Below the pieces are notes generated by a model, which was not told the DNA's origin, searched no databases, and was given only the letters and a program-made list of their open reading frames with translations. A DNA stretch of 20,674 nucleotides from a virus: the IMG/VR virus record IMGVR_UViG_3300030110_002634, positions 914-21,587 of that record. The stretch is one strand, 5' to 3'. Within the stretch, counting starts at the first letter, position 1. Each line of letters begins with the position of its first letter. Shown in pieces: positions 1 through 6,146 of this stretch. The position numbers and the translations under genes were made by a program.

Positions 1-86
1 TTAAGTTTACGCTTTGCTATGACATTGAACATTTTGTCTAAAAATTTATCAACAATACTCTCATTGACATTTTTATACTTTGGCAT
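1..86 (-). CDS. Unknown small protein, N-terminal part only
   Basis: The gene begins with ATG at 86 and runs off the left edge after 28 codons, so only the N-terminus (MPKYKNVNESIVDKFLDKMF...) is visible. A strong ribosome binding site (AGGAG, eight bases before the ATG) and a candidate promoter octamer at 119-126 support the start. The visible part is charged, with an amphipathic helix pattern. I do not recognise a family with certainty. It follows the gp26-like/frameshift gene, where tail modules usually place the tape measure or small baseplate genes, so a virion role is likely by position only. Confidence 0.75.
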   Translation of the reverse strand, partial: MPKYKNVNESIVDKFLDKMFNVIAKRKL

Positions 87-118
87 TTAATTCTCCTAAT
101 AGATATAACGATTCATTA

Positions 119-126
119 ATAAATAT
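119..126 (-). promoter_or_regulatory. Candidate late-promoter octamer ATATTTAT
   Basis: On the coding strand the octamer ATATTTAT is followed by TAATGAAT and lies 32 bases before the ATG at 86. The 16-base string covering 111-126 is repeated exactly at 16691-16706, also just upstream of a gene. The role as a promoter is inferred from recurrence in intergenic gaps; it is not the T4 late consensus TATAAATA. Confidence 0.4.
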
Positions 127-141
127 TAAGATATGAAAAAA

Positions 142-378
142 TTACCTTTTAGGAATATTTAATTTAGGAATTGTTTTTTGGGATTGTTTTTGTTGTTTTT
201 GTATGGCGTCGTTTTCTTCTTTATATTGTTTAGTGAGACGCTTTATGTAGAATTTTCTAAGATATATTGGTAGGTTGTATACGTCCTTAAAAGTAAAGCT
301 TCCTTTACTATGATACATTAGTTGGAATATTTCTTCGTGTAAGTCGGGCTTATTATTGGCTTGAAGGCCAAAAAAACC
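142..378 (-). CDS. Frameshift (+1) extension of the gp26-like gene; putative tail-assembly-chaperone C-terminal part
   Basis: This frame is open for 78 codons, from just after a TAG at 379-381 to a TAA at 142-144. It has no ATG near its beginning: the first is 21 codons in, at 318, without a good ribosome binding site. Its protein reads GFFGLQANNKPDLHEEIFQL, then LMYHSKGSFTFKDVYNLPIY and LRKFYIKRL, then a Lys/Gln-rich tail; it looks like real coding sequence and not noise. It overlaps the end of the gp26-like gene across seven T residues (370-376), where a +1 slip of the second TTT would join the frames. The joined product would be 248 residues of the gp26-like protein plus 75 more, 323 in all. 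Position after sheath and tube matches the frameshifted tail-assembly chaperone genes of many phages. An independent small gene starting at 318, or a homopolymer sequencing error, are the alternatives. Confidence 0.7.
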   Translation of the reverse strand, partial: GFFGLQANNKPDLHEEIFQLMYHSKGSFTFKDVYNLPIYLRKFYIKRLTKQYKEENDAIQKQQKQSQKTIPKLNIPKR

Positions 379-1114
379 CTACCGTCATAGGGACGGTCAC
401 CTCTCTTTCTTCACCATTGGAGAACTTTAATGTTGTTTCCATTTCAACATCAGGCATAAGAGATTGTACGTGGGTTCTGAAATCTAAAGAATCAATTGAT
501 AAAAATTCATTATCAACAAAATTATTAATTGTCATTGTATCGGATTCACCATCAACGGATTTGATAATCTTTTTCAAACGAGTGGTTAACTCATATTGGA
601 TTGAACCATCGGACATTTTTTTACGAGCGTTTACCTCAGACTGAATTTCACTCTCATCCTTTTGATTAAGTAATTTAAACGTTAATATTCTTTTTGAATT
701 TTTTAATTCATATGAGAATTCGTTTATACCCTTTTCCAATTTTTTAAAGTCTATTTTTTTATCTTTGGCAGTTGTTAAATCATAAGTGGATTTTCTTGAA
801 ACACCATCATCATCGGTATATTCAAAAGAATAATCCTTACCATAGGCTAGGATTCTAGCTGCTATAATCAAACCATTTTTATCACCAATCAATAAATCAT
901 CACAATTTATTTTCTTATCAATAATCAATGATTCTAATAGTTTATCCAATACCAAACCGCTCTTCAATAGGTTCGGAGAAGTTAATATGTCCTCCTCACG
1001 CGCAGTCATATATTTCATTTCAACTTTACCAGAAGACAATGGATTACTCTCAGGATAAAAATATCCTTTGGATGGTAAATCCACAACTTCCGTAGGGAAT
1101 TTGTAATCGCTCAT
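353..1114 (-). CDS. 26: T4 gp26-type baseplate/tail assembly protein
   Basis: The 253-residue protein matches the T4 baseplate family (gp26-like) by its N-terminal pattern: LPSKGYFYP near residue 14, NPLSSGKVEMKYMTAREEDIL near 24-44, then a helical stretch (LLKSGLVLDKLLESLI). In T4, gp26 is needed for baseplate hub assembly; in phages generally the gene between tube and tape measure is the tail assembly chaperone, which fits here. It is longer than T4 gp26 (208 residues). It ends GFFWPSSQ over a seven-T run, where a +1 shift would give a 323-residue product. The upstream ribosome binding site is weak (AAAGAT). A promoter-like octamer variant lies 24 bases upstream of the ATG. Confidence 0.85.
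   Translation of the reverse strand: MSDYKFPTEVVDLPSKGYFYPESNPLSSGKVEMKYMTAREEDILTSPNLLKSGLVLDKLLESLIIDKKINCDDLLIGDKNGLIIAARILAYGKDYSFEYTDDDGVSRKSTYDLTTAKDKKIDFKKLEKGINEFSYELKNSKRILTFKLLNQKDESEIQSEVNARKKMSDGSIQYELTTRLKKIIKSVDGESDTMTINNFVDNEFLSIDSLDFRTHVQSLMPDVEMETTLKFSNGEEREVTVPMTVGFFWPSSQ
370..397 (-). promoter_or_regulatory. Putative +1 frameshift signal: hairpins, SD-like AGGG and slippery T7
   Basis: Read on the coding strand, codons GTA GGG TTT TTT TGG end the gp26-like frame. A Shine-Dalgarno-like AGGG (377-380) sits three bases before the TTT at 371-373. This TTT can re-pair one base forward with TTT at 370-372, giving GGC as the next codon. The spacing resembles the RF2 (prfB) +1 frameshift site. 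Just upstream, ACCGTC/GACGGT (392-397 with 381-386) and CCCTA/TAGGG (388-392 with 377-381) form two mutually exclusive hairpins. The second, followed by seven U, also has the shape of a weak intrinsic terminator. A -2 slip would reach the same frame. Confidence 0.55.
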
Positions 1115-1138
1115 GTTTTATCTTTCTATAACTTATTA

Positions 1139-1146
1139 ATATATAT
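1139..1146 (-). promoter_or_regulatory. Candidate late-promoter octamer, variant ATATATAT
   Basis: In the 56-base gap upstream of the gp26-like gene the coding strand reads GTTT-ATATATAT-TAATAAG, one base from the ATATTTAT element seen in other gaps, and has the same trailing TAAT. It lies 24 bases before the ATG at 1114. This is the weakest member of the set, because simple AT-richness could explain it. Confidence 0.25.
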
Positions 1147-1170
1147 AAACTTAATTCAGTAAATAAAAAA

Positions 1171-1323
1171 TTATTTTGATGGTGCGAATTTTTCCTTAAT
1201 TGGTTTAAGAATCATATCAAAAACGATATCATCATATTTTGTTGGAGTAAGTTTTACTATCTTTTCCAAAGCGTAAATTACTATCAACGCATATTCCCAA
1301 TTTGCTGCTAACCATTCAGTCAT
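1171..1323 (-). CDS. Small single-membrane-segment protein (50 aa), function unknown
   Basis: A 50-codon frame begins at ATG 1323, preceded by an excellent AAGGAG six bases upstream, and ends with TAA at 1171-1173. It lies 10 bases after the tail tube gene. The protein starts MTEWLAANWEYALIVIYALE; residues 8-23 are hydrophobic enough for one membrane or amphipathic helix. It continues with KIVKLTPTKYDDIVFDMILK and a basic end. It looks like other tiny proteins of tailed phages with one N-terminal hydrophobic helix. A holin-like lysis role is possible but unproven, and a minor tail protein is equally compatible with its position between tube and gp26-like genes. Confidence 0.75.
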   Translation of the reverse strand: MTEWLAANWEYALIVIYALEKIVKLTPTKYDDIVFDMILKPIKEKFAPSK

Positions 1324-1333
1324 TTTATTCTCC

Positions 1334-1822
1334 TTAGAATTGTAAGATTGCGTAATCGTATTTAAGTGTTAAGGATATTTCTACTGGCTCACTATCAGCA
1401 AAAGATAAATCACCAAAGTTAGCATTTTCAATATAAGCTCCCTTTAGTGTCCATTCCTCAACCAAATCACCGACAGGCCCTAACACATTAAACGTAACGT
1501 CTTTTTTATAAAAATCTGAGTACCCATCTCTACCAGTAACAGACTCATGTCCTAATCTTATCCACTCAATGACCGCCTGTGCACCACTTGGAACTACGGG
1601 GTCATATAATGTAATGTCAATCGGCTGCCACGCAGCTTTACCTTTGACATATCTTTTAACATTAATGTGGTCTAAAACTATTTCGTCGAACTGAAGTTGT
1701 GGTCTGTTCATAGTTTTGATGAGATATGCTGGTATACCCTCAATGAACATAATGAACCTATTTTTAGTCTTAGGTTCAAAGGGTGTGAACATAATCTCTG
1801 ATGGGTCTAGTAAATCTGGCAT
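1334..1822 (-). CDS. 19: Tail tube protein, T4 gp19 type
   Basis: This is the inner tube of the contractile tail, through which DNA passes. The protein starts MPDLLDPSEIMFTPFEPKTK, contains FIMFIEGIPAYLIKTMNRPQ and ends SLTLKYDYAILQF, the usual pattern of the T4 gp19 family. The start at 1822 is chosen because GGAG lies eight bases upstream, and the resulting 162 residues are almost exactly the length of T4 gp19 (163). An in-frame ATG at 1870 would add 16 residues and has no ribosome binding site. The gene follows the sheath gene but is separated from it by a terminator and by its own promoter-like octamer, so it can be transcribed independently at a high level. Confidence 0.95.
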   Translation of the reverse strand: MPDLLDPSEIMFTPFEPKTKNRFIMFIEGIPAYLIKTMNRPQLQFDEIVLDHINVKRYVKGKAAWQPIDITLYDPVVPSGAQAVIEWIRLGHESVTGRDGYSDFYKKDVTFNVLGPVGDLVEEWTLKGAYIENANFGDLSFADSEPVEISLTLKYDYAILQF

Positions 1823-1859
1823 TAAGTTTCTCCAAAATCTTATAATTTTTTCATCGTAT

Positions 1860-1867
1860 ATAAATAT
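1860..1867 (-). promoter_or_regulatory. Candidate late-promoter octamer ATATTTAT upstream of tail tube
   Basis: The coding strand reads TTTG-ATATTTAT-ATACGATG, 37 bases before the tube ATG at 1822 and 61 bases downstream of the sheath terminator stem. A promoter here would restart transcription for the tube gene after the terminator. The opposite strand reads TATAAATA, an exact T4 late consensus facing away from the tube gene. Confidence 0.4.
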
Positions 1868-1928
1868 CAAATAATTAAAAAATATCGCATTTTGTTATTC
1901 AAAGTTTTTTAGAAGTTTTATTAGAAAC

Positions 1929-1956
1929 AAAAAACCCCGCGATATACACGGGGTTT
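1929..1956 (-). terminator. Rho-independent terminator after the tail sheath gene
   Basis: On the coding strand an eight-base-pair stem, AAACCCCG (1949-1956) with CGGGGTTT (1932-1939), and a nine-base loop are followed by an uninterrupted T run (six Ts, 1929-1934, three of them in the stem). It starts 22 bases after the sheath stop codon. The GC-rich stem stands out sharply in this AT-rich sequence. Confidence 0.88.
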
Positions 1957-1978
1957 GATGTATGATTATAAGTTAAAC

Positions 1979-4429
1979 TTATTCAGGAAACGTAGCGCCT
2001 GTAGGTTGTACTACGAAGTCCAATACTATGAACTCAGCGGTTCTAGTTGGTTGAATAAATATCTGTCCGATAAGACGATTTCTATCAATCTCATCAGGTG
2101 TGTTATTTGATTCATCCATAACAACTCTAAACGCACTCAATCCACTATTTTGTTGAACATCTTCTAAGAATGGATTCACTATAGATAAGAATCTATTTCT
2201 AGTCGCCACAGTATTTTGTTCAAACACTAAGAATCTGGAAGAACTTGCGATAAACTTCTTCAATGCGATTAATAGTCTTCTTACGTTTACCCTATCCAAC
2301 GCTGATGGTCTGGCCTGTAATGTCTTTTGTCCAAACACCACAACTCCCTGACCAGGAAATGTTGCGATTGGATTAACCCTAGCTTCATAGAGTTCGTCTC
2401 TGTTTGCGTGGGTCAATCTGGTCTTAGCTTCCAATGCGTCGGTTAGACCACCTCTGTTTAGTCCAGCGGGTGCAAACCATTCAAATGCTACTTGGTCGTT
2501 AAACGCTATAACACCAGGCAACATTACTGATGGTGGTACGAACACAGGCTTTGCTGTATTTCTATCCTGTATCTTTACCCACGGATAGTAAGTAGCCACA
2601 TAATTTGAATCTAATGTTTTTACCGTATTTGTGACCTGCGCTATCGTATCATTAGCGGATGAAGCGTCCATCACAAATAAAGCATCTGACCTATCCTCAA
2701 TCTTATCAATTGCGTGATTTGTAGTTGTTGAGTGTAATCTGTGATTAACACCAGGTATTGCTAATAAGTTGATATCATACTCCTCAGGATTAGATATACT
2801 ATTGATTGCTCTTTTGTAAGCTACCGAACCACTTGATGCGGAATTGGTGTGGTCAAATCCCTGTTGGTTTGCAGTTGTAATTCCTGCACCTGTTGACTTA
2901 GGATTAGCTGGATTATCACCATCAAAACCAAATTGGAATGGTATAGTAAACTTTCTTTGACCAATCGCTGAATTTGTTAATGAAATCAAAGTTGTTTGAT
3001 TAGCAAAAGTATCAGACAATACAGAAGCCCCATCGGAACCAAACATATTTTCTAAACTCATTGATACGTTTGAACCAACCGTAGCGGTTGCTGGTACTGG
3101 TGCGAGATATTGTTGATTATCTGTATCTGAGAAATTATATCCATAGAAAACATTTTGGTCAAAATCAGCCACAGAACTACTTTGATTTGTTTTGAAAGAT
3201 GCAGTAGGTACGTTAGTTGCACCTGGTATTGTATTGTTTACTGCTCCAAATCCCATAGGTACTAATGTCTTTGGGAAATCAGTTGAACCAGAGAAGTCAC
3301 CAACTCTAATATGTTTACTACTATTTGGATAATCTCCATTAAATGATAACACACCAGATGAATCAATCTCTACAAAACTATCACCAATCACTCTTACGAA
3401 ATAATTTGGATTGTCAGGATCCATTGATAAACCATCAAATTGTTCCATTATGTCATCATTGTTAGGTCTTGTTTTATCAGAATTACCAATATTGACTGAC
3501 CTCACCTGTAATGAGAATGTTCCGTAATCTGAACCAGCCACAGAAGCAGCATCTTTAATATTTAGAACATTAACTTTAAATTGTGAATTAACGTCTGTTC
3601 CGTGTGAACGGGTATAGACTCTGAATAGATTAAATCTCTCACCACTAACTGCTTGTGATGTGACGAATGGAGTTCTAGCATATTGATATCTACTATTTCC
3701 AGTCCAATTACCTGCACCACCATCATTGTTGTATTCTGTAGTTCCAGATGCTAAATCTAAACCTTGTGTTGTTACTTTCAAAGAAGCTGAAGCTGCTGAG
3801 TTTTGACTACCATCAGTTTGAGTTCTTTTAAAGTTTTTATATAAATAGACAGGCATTAATGCTGTACCTGATTTTTCTGTTGTGGCAGAAAAACTAAATA
3901 TATTTTCAATGTAGTTAGCTGAAGATGAATCAAAACTAACAATCTTTTCTATACTAGCAGCACTACTTGTGATTCTTAACTTTGAACCTGAGAGTTGTGC
4001 GTAAGCTTCACCAGCTCCACCCGCCTCTTCAGATAGTCCAAGTATTGAAGCCGCTGTTATAGTAGCGGTTCCATCTGTACCACCTCTTGATGGTGCTAAG
4101 ACTGCCACCGATTGACTGGTAGCGCCTGTTGATAAAAATAATTCAATTGTATCTGCTTTGTAACCCCCAATACCAAGAACTCTAACCACAGTCACGCTAG
4201 GTGCGCTTCTGATATATTGTTCTACAGTATATGGTGTATAAAATCTTTCATCGGTACTACCAAAAACATCTTCAAATTGTGAAAAGCTTGTGATGATTGT
4301 TGGTGTAAAAGCTGGGCCTTTTTTAGTTGGGCCAATGACTGCAGCTCCGATTTCCTGAATTCCTTGCGGAAGGAAAGATACGTCTCTTTCTCTCGTAAAG
4401 ACGCCAGGACTAACTATTCTCTCTGCCAT
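1979..4429 (-). CDS. 18: Tail sheath protein, T4 gp18 type
   Basis: This is the contractile outer sheath of the tail. The 816-residue protein begins MAERIVSPGVFTRERDVSFL and continues with GAAVIGPTKKGPAF and VVRVLGIGGY, the conserved N-terminal region. The last 110 residues hold the conserved C-terminal sheath domain (RVNVRRLLIALKKFI, FEQNTVATRNRF, GQIFIQPTRTAEFIVLDFVV). It is longer than T4 gp18 (659). The extra length seems to lie in a Ser/Thr/Gly/Asn-rich middle part (about residues 120-560), likely surface-exposed domains. GGAG lies seven bases before the ATG. The gene ends in its own terminator, and promoter-like AT motifs occupy the gap upstream. Confidence 0.96.
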   Translation of the reverse strand: MAERIVSPGVFTRERDVSFLPQGIQEIGAAVIGPTKKGPAFTPTIITSFSQFEDVFGSTDERFYTPYTVEQYIRSAPSVTVVRVLGIGGYKADTIELFLSTGATSQSVAVLAPSRGGTDGTATITAASILGLSEEAGGAGEAYAQLSGSKLRITSSAASIEKIVSFDSSSANYIENIFSFSATTEKSGTALMPVYLYKNFKRTQTDGSQNSAASASLKVTTQGLDLASGTTEYNNDGGAGNWTGNSRYQYARTPFVTSQAVSGERFNLFRVYTRSHGTDVNSQFKVNVLNIKDAASVAGSDYGTFSLQVRSVNIGNSDKTRPNNDDIMEQFDGLSMDPDNPNYFVRVIGDSFVEIDSSGVLSFNGDYPNSSKHIRVGDFSGSTDFPKTLVPMGFGAVNNTIPGATNVPTASFKTNQSSSVADFDQNVFYGYNFSDTDNQQYLAPVPATATVGSNVSMSLENMFGSDGASVLSDTFANQTTLISLTNSAIGQRKFTIPFQFGFDGDNPANPKSTGAGITTANQQGFDHTNSASSGSVAYKRAINSISNPEEYDINLLAIPGVNHRLHSTTTNHAIDKIEDRSDALFVMDASSANDTIAQVTNTVKTLDSNYVATYYPWVKIQDRNTAKPVFVPPSVMLPGVIAFNDQVAFEWFAPAGLNRGGLTDALEAKTRLTHANRDELYEARVNPIATFPGQGVVVFGQKTLQARPSALDRVNVRRLLIALKKFIASSSRFLVFEQNTVATRNRFLSIVNPFLEDVQQNSGLSAFRVVMDESNNTPDEIDRNRLIGQIFIQPTRTAEFIVLDFVVQPTGATFPE

Positions 4430-4472
4430 ATTTATTCTCCGTTAAATATTATAAATAAAAAAAAGTTTAATG

Positions 4473-4480
4473 ATAAATAT
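4473..4480 (-). promoter_or_regulatory. Candidate late-promoter octamer ATATTTAT upstream of tail sheath
   Basis: The coding strand reads GTTT-ATATTTAT-CATTAAAC, 43 bases before the sheath ATG. A second AT-rich element (TTTATTTATAATATTTAA, around 4443-4460) lies between it and the ribosome binding site. The 91-base gap holds no gene. Confidence 0.4.
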
Positions 4481-4520
4481 AAACTAAATTACCCAAACAT
4501 ATATATTTTAGGTATTTTTT

Positions 4521-4832
4521 TTATTTACTAGGTGTAAAAACGCCTGTTTCAGGATCGAGTTGTCCAGCACCATACTTATCATTTAATTTTTTAACCAACT
4601 CTCTCTCTTCTACCTGAATTTTAACATAAGAATCTTTAGCTAATTGTATTTCATTATCCAAATTTTCTGTTTGTTGTTCTAAGAGAATTCTCTGAACATT
4701 AAGTTGACCGATTTTAGAAGTAGCCACTTGATAGCTAGTTTGTAATTCAGCTAACTTCTCCATTTCAGCTGGAGTAAATTTTACCTCATCATCGGTTCTT
4801 AGTTTAGTTTCTACGACATTATCATCAGCCAT
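4521..4832 (-). CDS. Coiled-coil virion-type protein (103 aa), function unknown
   Basis: The protein is MADDNVVETK..., with a long helical segment at about residues 20-90 showing coiled-coil spacing and many Glu, Gln and Lys, and a short tail KYGAGQLDPETGVFTPSK. I recognise the general type from other marine T4-like phages, where such proteins are unannotated neighbours of the sheath gene, but no function is established from the sequence. GGAG lies five bases before the ATG. It is separated from the sheath gene by 91 bases of promoter-like sequence and from bS21 by 60 bases. No signal peptide or membrane segment is visible. Confidence 0.85.
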   Translation of the reverse strand: MADDNVVETKLRTDDEVKFTPAEMEKLAELQTSYQVATSKIGQLNVQRILLEQQTENLDNEIQLAKDSYVKIQVEERELVKKLNDKYGAGQLDPETGVFTPSK

Positions 4833-4860
4833 ATTAACTCCTTTATTTTGATTAATAATT

Positions 4861-4875
4861 TATATATATATATAT
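4861..4875. repeat. TA dinucleotide tract
   Basis: Seven and a half TA units lie in the 60-base gap between the bS21 gene and the 103-residue coiled-coil gene. The coding strand reads TATATATAAATTATTAATCA just beyond it, so this may serve as the AT-rich promoter element of this gap. It lacks the ATATTTAT octamer found in the other gaps. Confidence 0.6.
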
Positions 4876-4892
4876 TTGTTTAAAACAAAAAA

Positions 4893-5084
4893 TTAAATTT
4901 TATTTTTCTCTCTAGATTTATTTCTCAATCTAGCTTTGGCATTTTTTTCTCTTTTTTTAACAGAGGGTTTAACGTAATATTCCCTTTGTTGTACTTCATA
5001 TAAAATACCGCTATCTTTAACTTTTCTTTTGAAAATCTTTAAAGCTTGTTCTACGTTTTTATTTTTAACTTTTACTGATATCAA
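4893..5084 (-). CDS. rpsU: Ribosomal protein bS21, phage-encoded
   Basis: The 63-residue basic protein matches bacterial S21 along its length: MISVKVKNKNVEQALKIFKR, KVKDSGILYEVQQREYYVKP, SVKKREKN, and a Lys/Arg-rich tail. bS21 sits on the 30S platform next to the 3' end of 16S rRNA and influences translation initiation. Phage-borne bS21 has been reported in pelagiphage and metagenomic phage genomes and is thought to enter host ribosomes. The start codon is TTG at 5084, supported by GAGG five bases upstream and by alignment of the family's N-terminus; no ATG is available. It lies in a late structural gene run, suggesting late expression. The preceding gene ends 25 bases upstream. Confidence 0.93.
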   Translation of the reverse strand: MISVKVKNKNVEQALKIFKRKVKDSGILYEVQQREYYVKPSVKKREKNAKARLRNKSREKNKI

Positions 5085-5109
5085 TATAACCTCAAATTGT
5101 TATTTGTTT

Positions 5110-5757
5110 TTAATCTCTCTCTATTTTAGCGTCGTAATTCTTATCAACATAATTAAAGAAATCTTTCTTCTTATCCTTATCTAATTCAGCGGGTGATTTA
5201 ACACCAAACTTCTTTAGACTAGCTCTGAAAAATTTCTCATATTTGTCTTTTTCTTCCTCAGTAATAGAATCATTTATTTCATAATATCTACCTAAGATAT
5301 TACCCATATCCTCATATAAGGTAGACATTCTTTGTTGTAACACGTCGGATTCATTAGCAACCTTTTTGAAAGAATTAGCTAAACTGGTCAACTCCCTCAT
5401 ATTACGATTAACCGTAATCTTATCAAACCATTGGTCAGTTTCCTCTAAAGCGTAGTTCTTTGCATTTTCAGCTAACTCTGATAGTGTATTTGCTATGTTG
5501 GATAAATTATCCTCACGGTGTATACTTTTTCCAATTGAGTTAAAATTAGACACTGCCTTTTGAAAATCTTTAGGACTCATTTTGACACTATCTTCATTTT
5601 CAGAAATAGATTGTTTTAGAAAATGCTTTTGACTACCTGCATTGAACGTAGAAAACGCTTGATTACTAATAAATCCACCACGTGTTGAAAGACTTCCTGG
5701 AATAGTACCAGCGATACTTTCTTTAAGCAAGTCTTTTAATTTTATTCTTTTACTCAT
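5110..5757 (-). CDS. Putative capsid-targeted internal protein (215 aa), function unknown
   Basis: The N-terminus MSKRIKLKDLLKESIAGTIP is a short basic amphipathic helix ending in LLKE, resembling the T4 capsid-targeting peptide (for example MKTYQEFI-type leaders) removed by gp21 after (L/I)-x-E. Predicted mature protein would begin at about residue 13. The remainder is helical, hydrophilic and without membrane segments; a coiled-coil region covers roughly residues 75-160. No enzyme motif was recognised. The ATG is nine bases after the stop of the 95-residue gene and has no clear ribosome binding site, so translational coupling is likely. The capsid-delivery idea is inference from the leader and from similar leaders in neighbouring genes. 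Confidence 0.8.
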   Translation of the reverse strand: MSKRIKLKDLLKESIAGTIPGSLSTRGGFISNQAFSTFNAGSQKHFLKQSISENEDSVKMSPKDFQKAVSNFNSIGKSIHREDNLSNIANTLSELAENAKNYALEETDQWFDKITVNRNMRELTSLANSFKKVANESDVLQQRMSTLYEDMGNILGRYYEINDSITEEEKDKYEKFFRASLKKFGVKSPAELDKDKKKDFFNYVDKNYDAKIERD

Positions 5758-5766
5758 TAAATATTA

Positions 5767-6054
5767 TTATAGTTCTAAGCTGACGCCTGAAACCATTACA
5801 AATGCTGAACCAGTTGTTGAAGAACCACCCTGCATAGCACCACTTCCAGTTAAGAATAGTGAGCCTGTATTCAATGGTTCGGTTGTTGGTAAATTACCAA
5901 AAATAGCTGAACCAAAAGAGGCAGTTGTGACTGTACTCGCATCACTAGCTGAACCACTTACAATTATATTAAAAGTTGAATCAATAGCGTTCTGAAATTT
6001 TTCCAACTGAGTATTGTTGATTTCAGATATTAATTCTGCTTTGCCTTTAATCAT
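5767..6054 (-). CDS. Small Ser/Thr/Gly-rich virion-type protein (95 aa)
   Basis: The protein begins MIKGKAELISEINNTQLEKF, then becomes rich in Ser, Thr, Gly and Ala, with NLPTTEPLNTGSLFLTGSG and a hydrophobic beta-type ending VMVSGVSLEL. This resembles small beta-rich minor structural proteins of tailed phages that carry an LPT(S/T)(D/E)P segment followed by a G-x-L-(F/Y)-(V/L)-T strand. A similar GSLFIT segment occurs in the 106-residue protein at 16031-16351. AGGAG lies eight bases before the ATG, and a promoter-like octamer lies 60 bases upstream. Function is not known; a head or tail decoration role is a guess. Confidence 0.8.
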   Translation of the reverse strand: MIKGKAELISEINNTQLEKFQNAIDSTFNIIVSGSASDASTVTTASFGSAIFGNLPTTEPLNTGSLFLTGSGAMQGGSSTTGSAFVMVSGVSLEL

Positions 6055-6114
6055 TTTAATCTCCTGTTAAATTTTTTTAAATACACCGTTTGTATTAACC
6101 TTAATTATTCTCTA

Positions 6115-6122
6115 ATAAATAT
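6115..6122 (-). promoter_or_regulatory. Candidate late-promoter octamer ATATTTAT in the 92-base gap
   Basis: The coding strand reads CATT-ATATTTAT-TAGAGAAT, 60 bases before the ATG at 6054. The same gap contains a weak six-base-pair hairpin (AATACA with TGTATT, about 6080-6096) with no T tract after it in the gene direction, so it is not a terminator. Confidence 0.38.
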
Positions 6123-6146
6123 AATGTTTTTAGTTTTCGTGTCTAT

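Noticed and set aside
370-376. The seven-T run as a simple sequencing error splitting one gene
   Set aside because: Not excluded, but the in-frame ending FFWPSSQ looks like a genuine C-terminus and the AGGG spacing and tail-module position favour programmed slipping.
417-644. Open frame on the plus strand inside the gp26-like gene, and similar plus-strand frames at 6124, 6640, 8479, 9816, 10739, 13153, 15221, 16318, 16905 and 20161
   Set aside because: Each lies opposite a well-supported minus-strand gene, lacks family features, is rich in Phe/Ser/Leu as expected for antisense of Lys/Glu-rich genes, and has no consistent ribosome binding site.
1860-1867. Plus-strand TATAAATA as a T4 late promoter for an antisense transcript
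   Set aside because: No plus-strand gene follows, and AT-rich gaps yield the sequence easily; recorded only as an alternative reading of the intergenic octamer.
1823-1870. Longer N-terminus for the tail tube from ATG at 1870
   Set aside because: No ribosome binding site, and the shorter start gives the T4 gp19 length and has GGAG upstream.
6080-6096. Small hairpin AATACA/TGTATT as a terminator
   Set aside because: Short AT stem followed by A residues, not T, in the gene direction.
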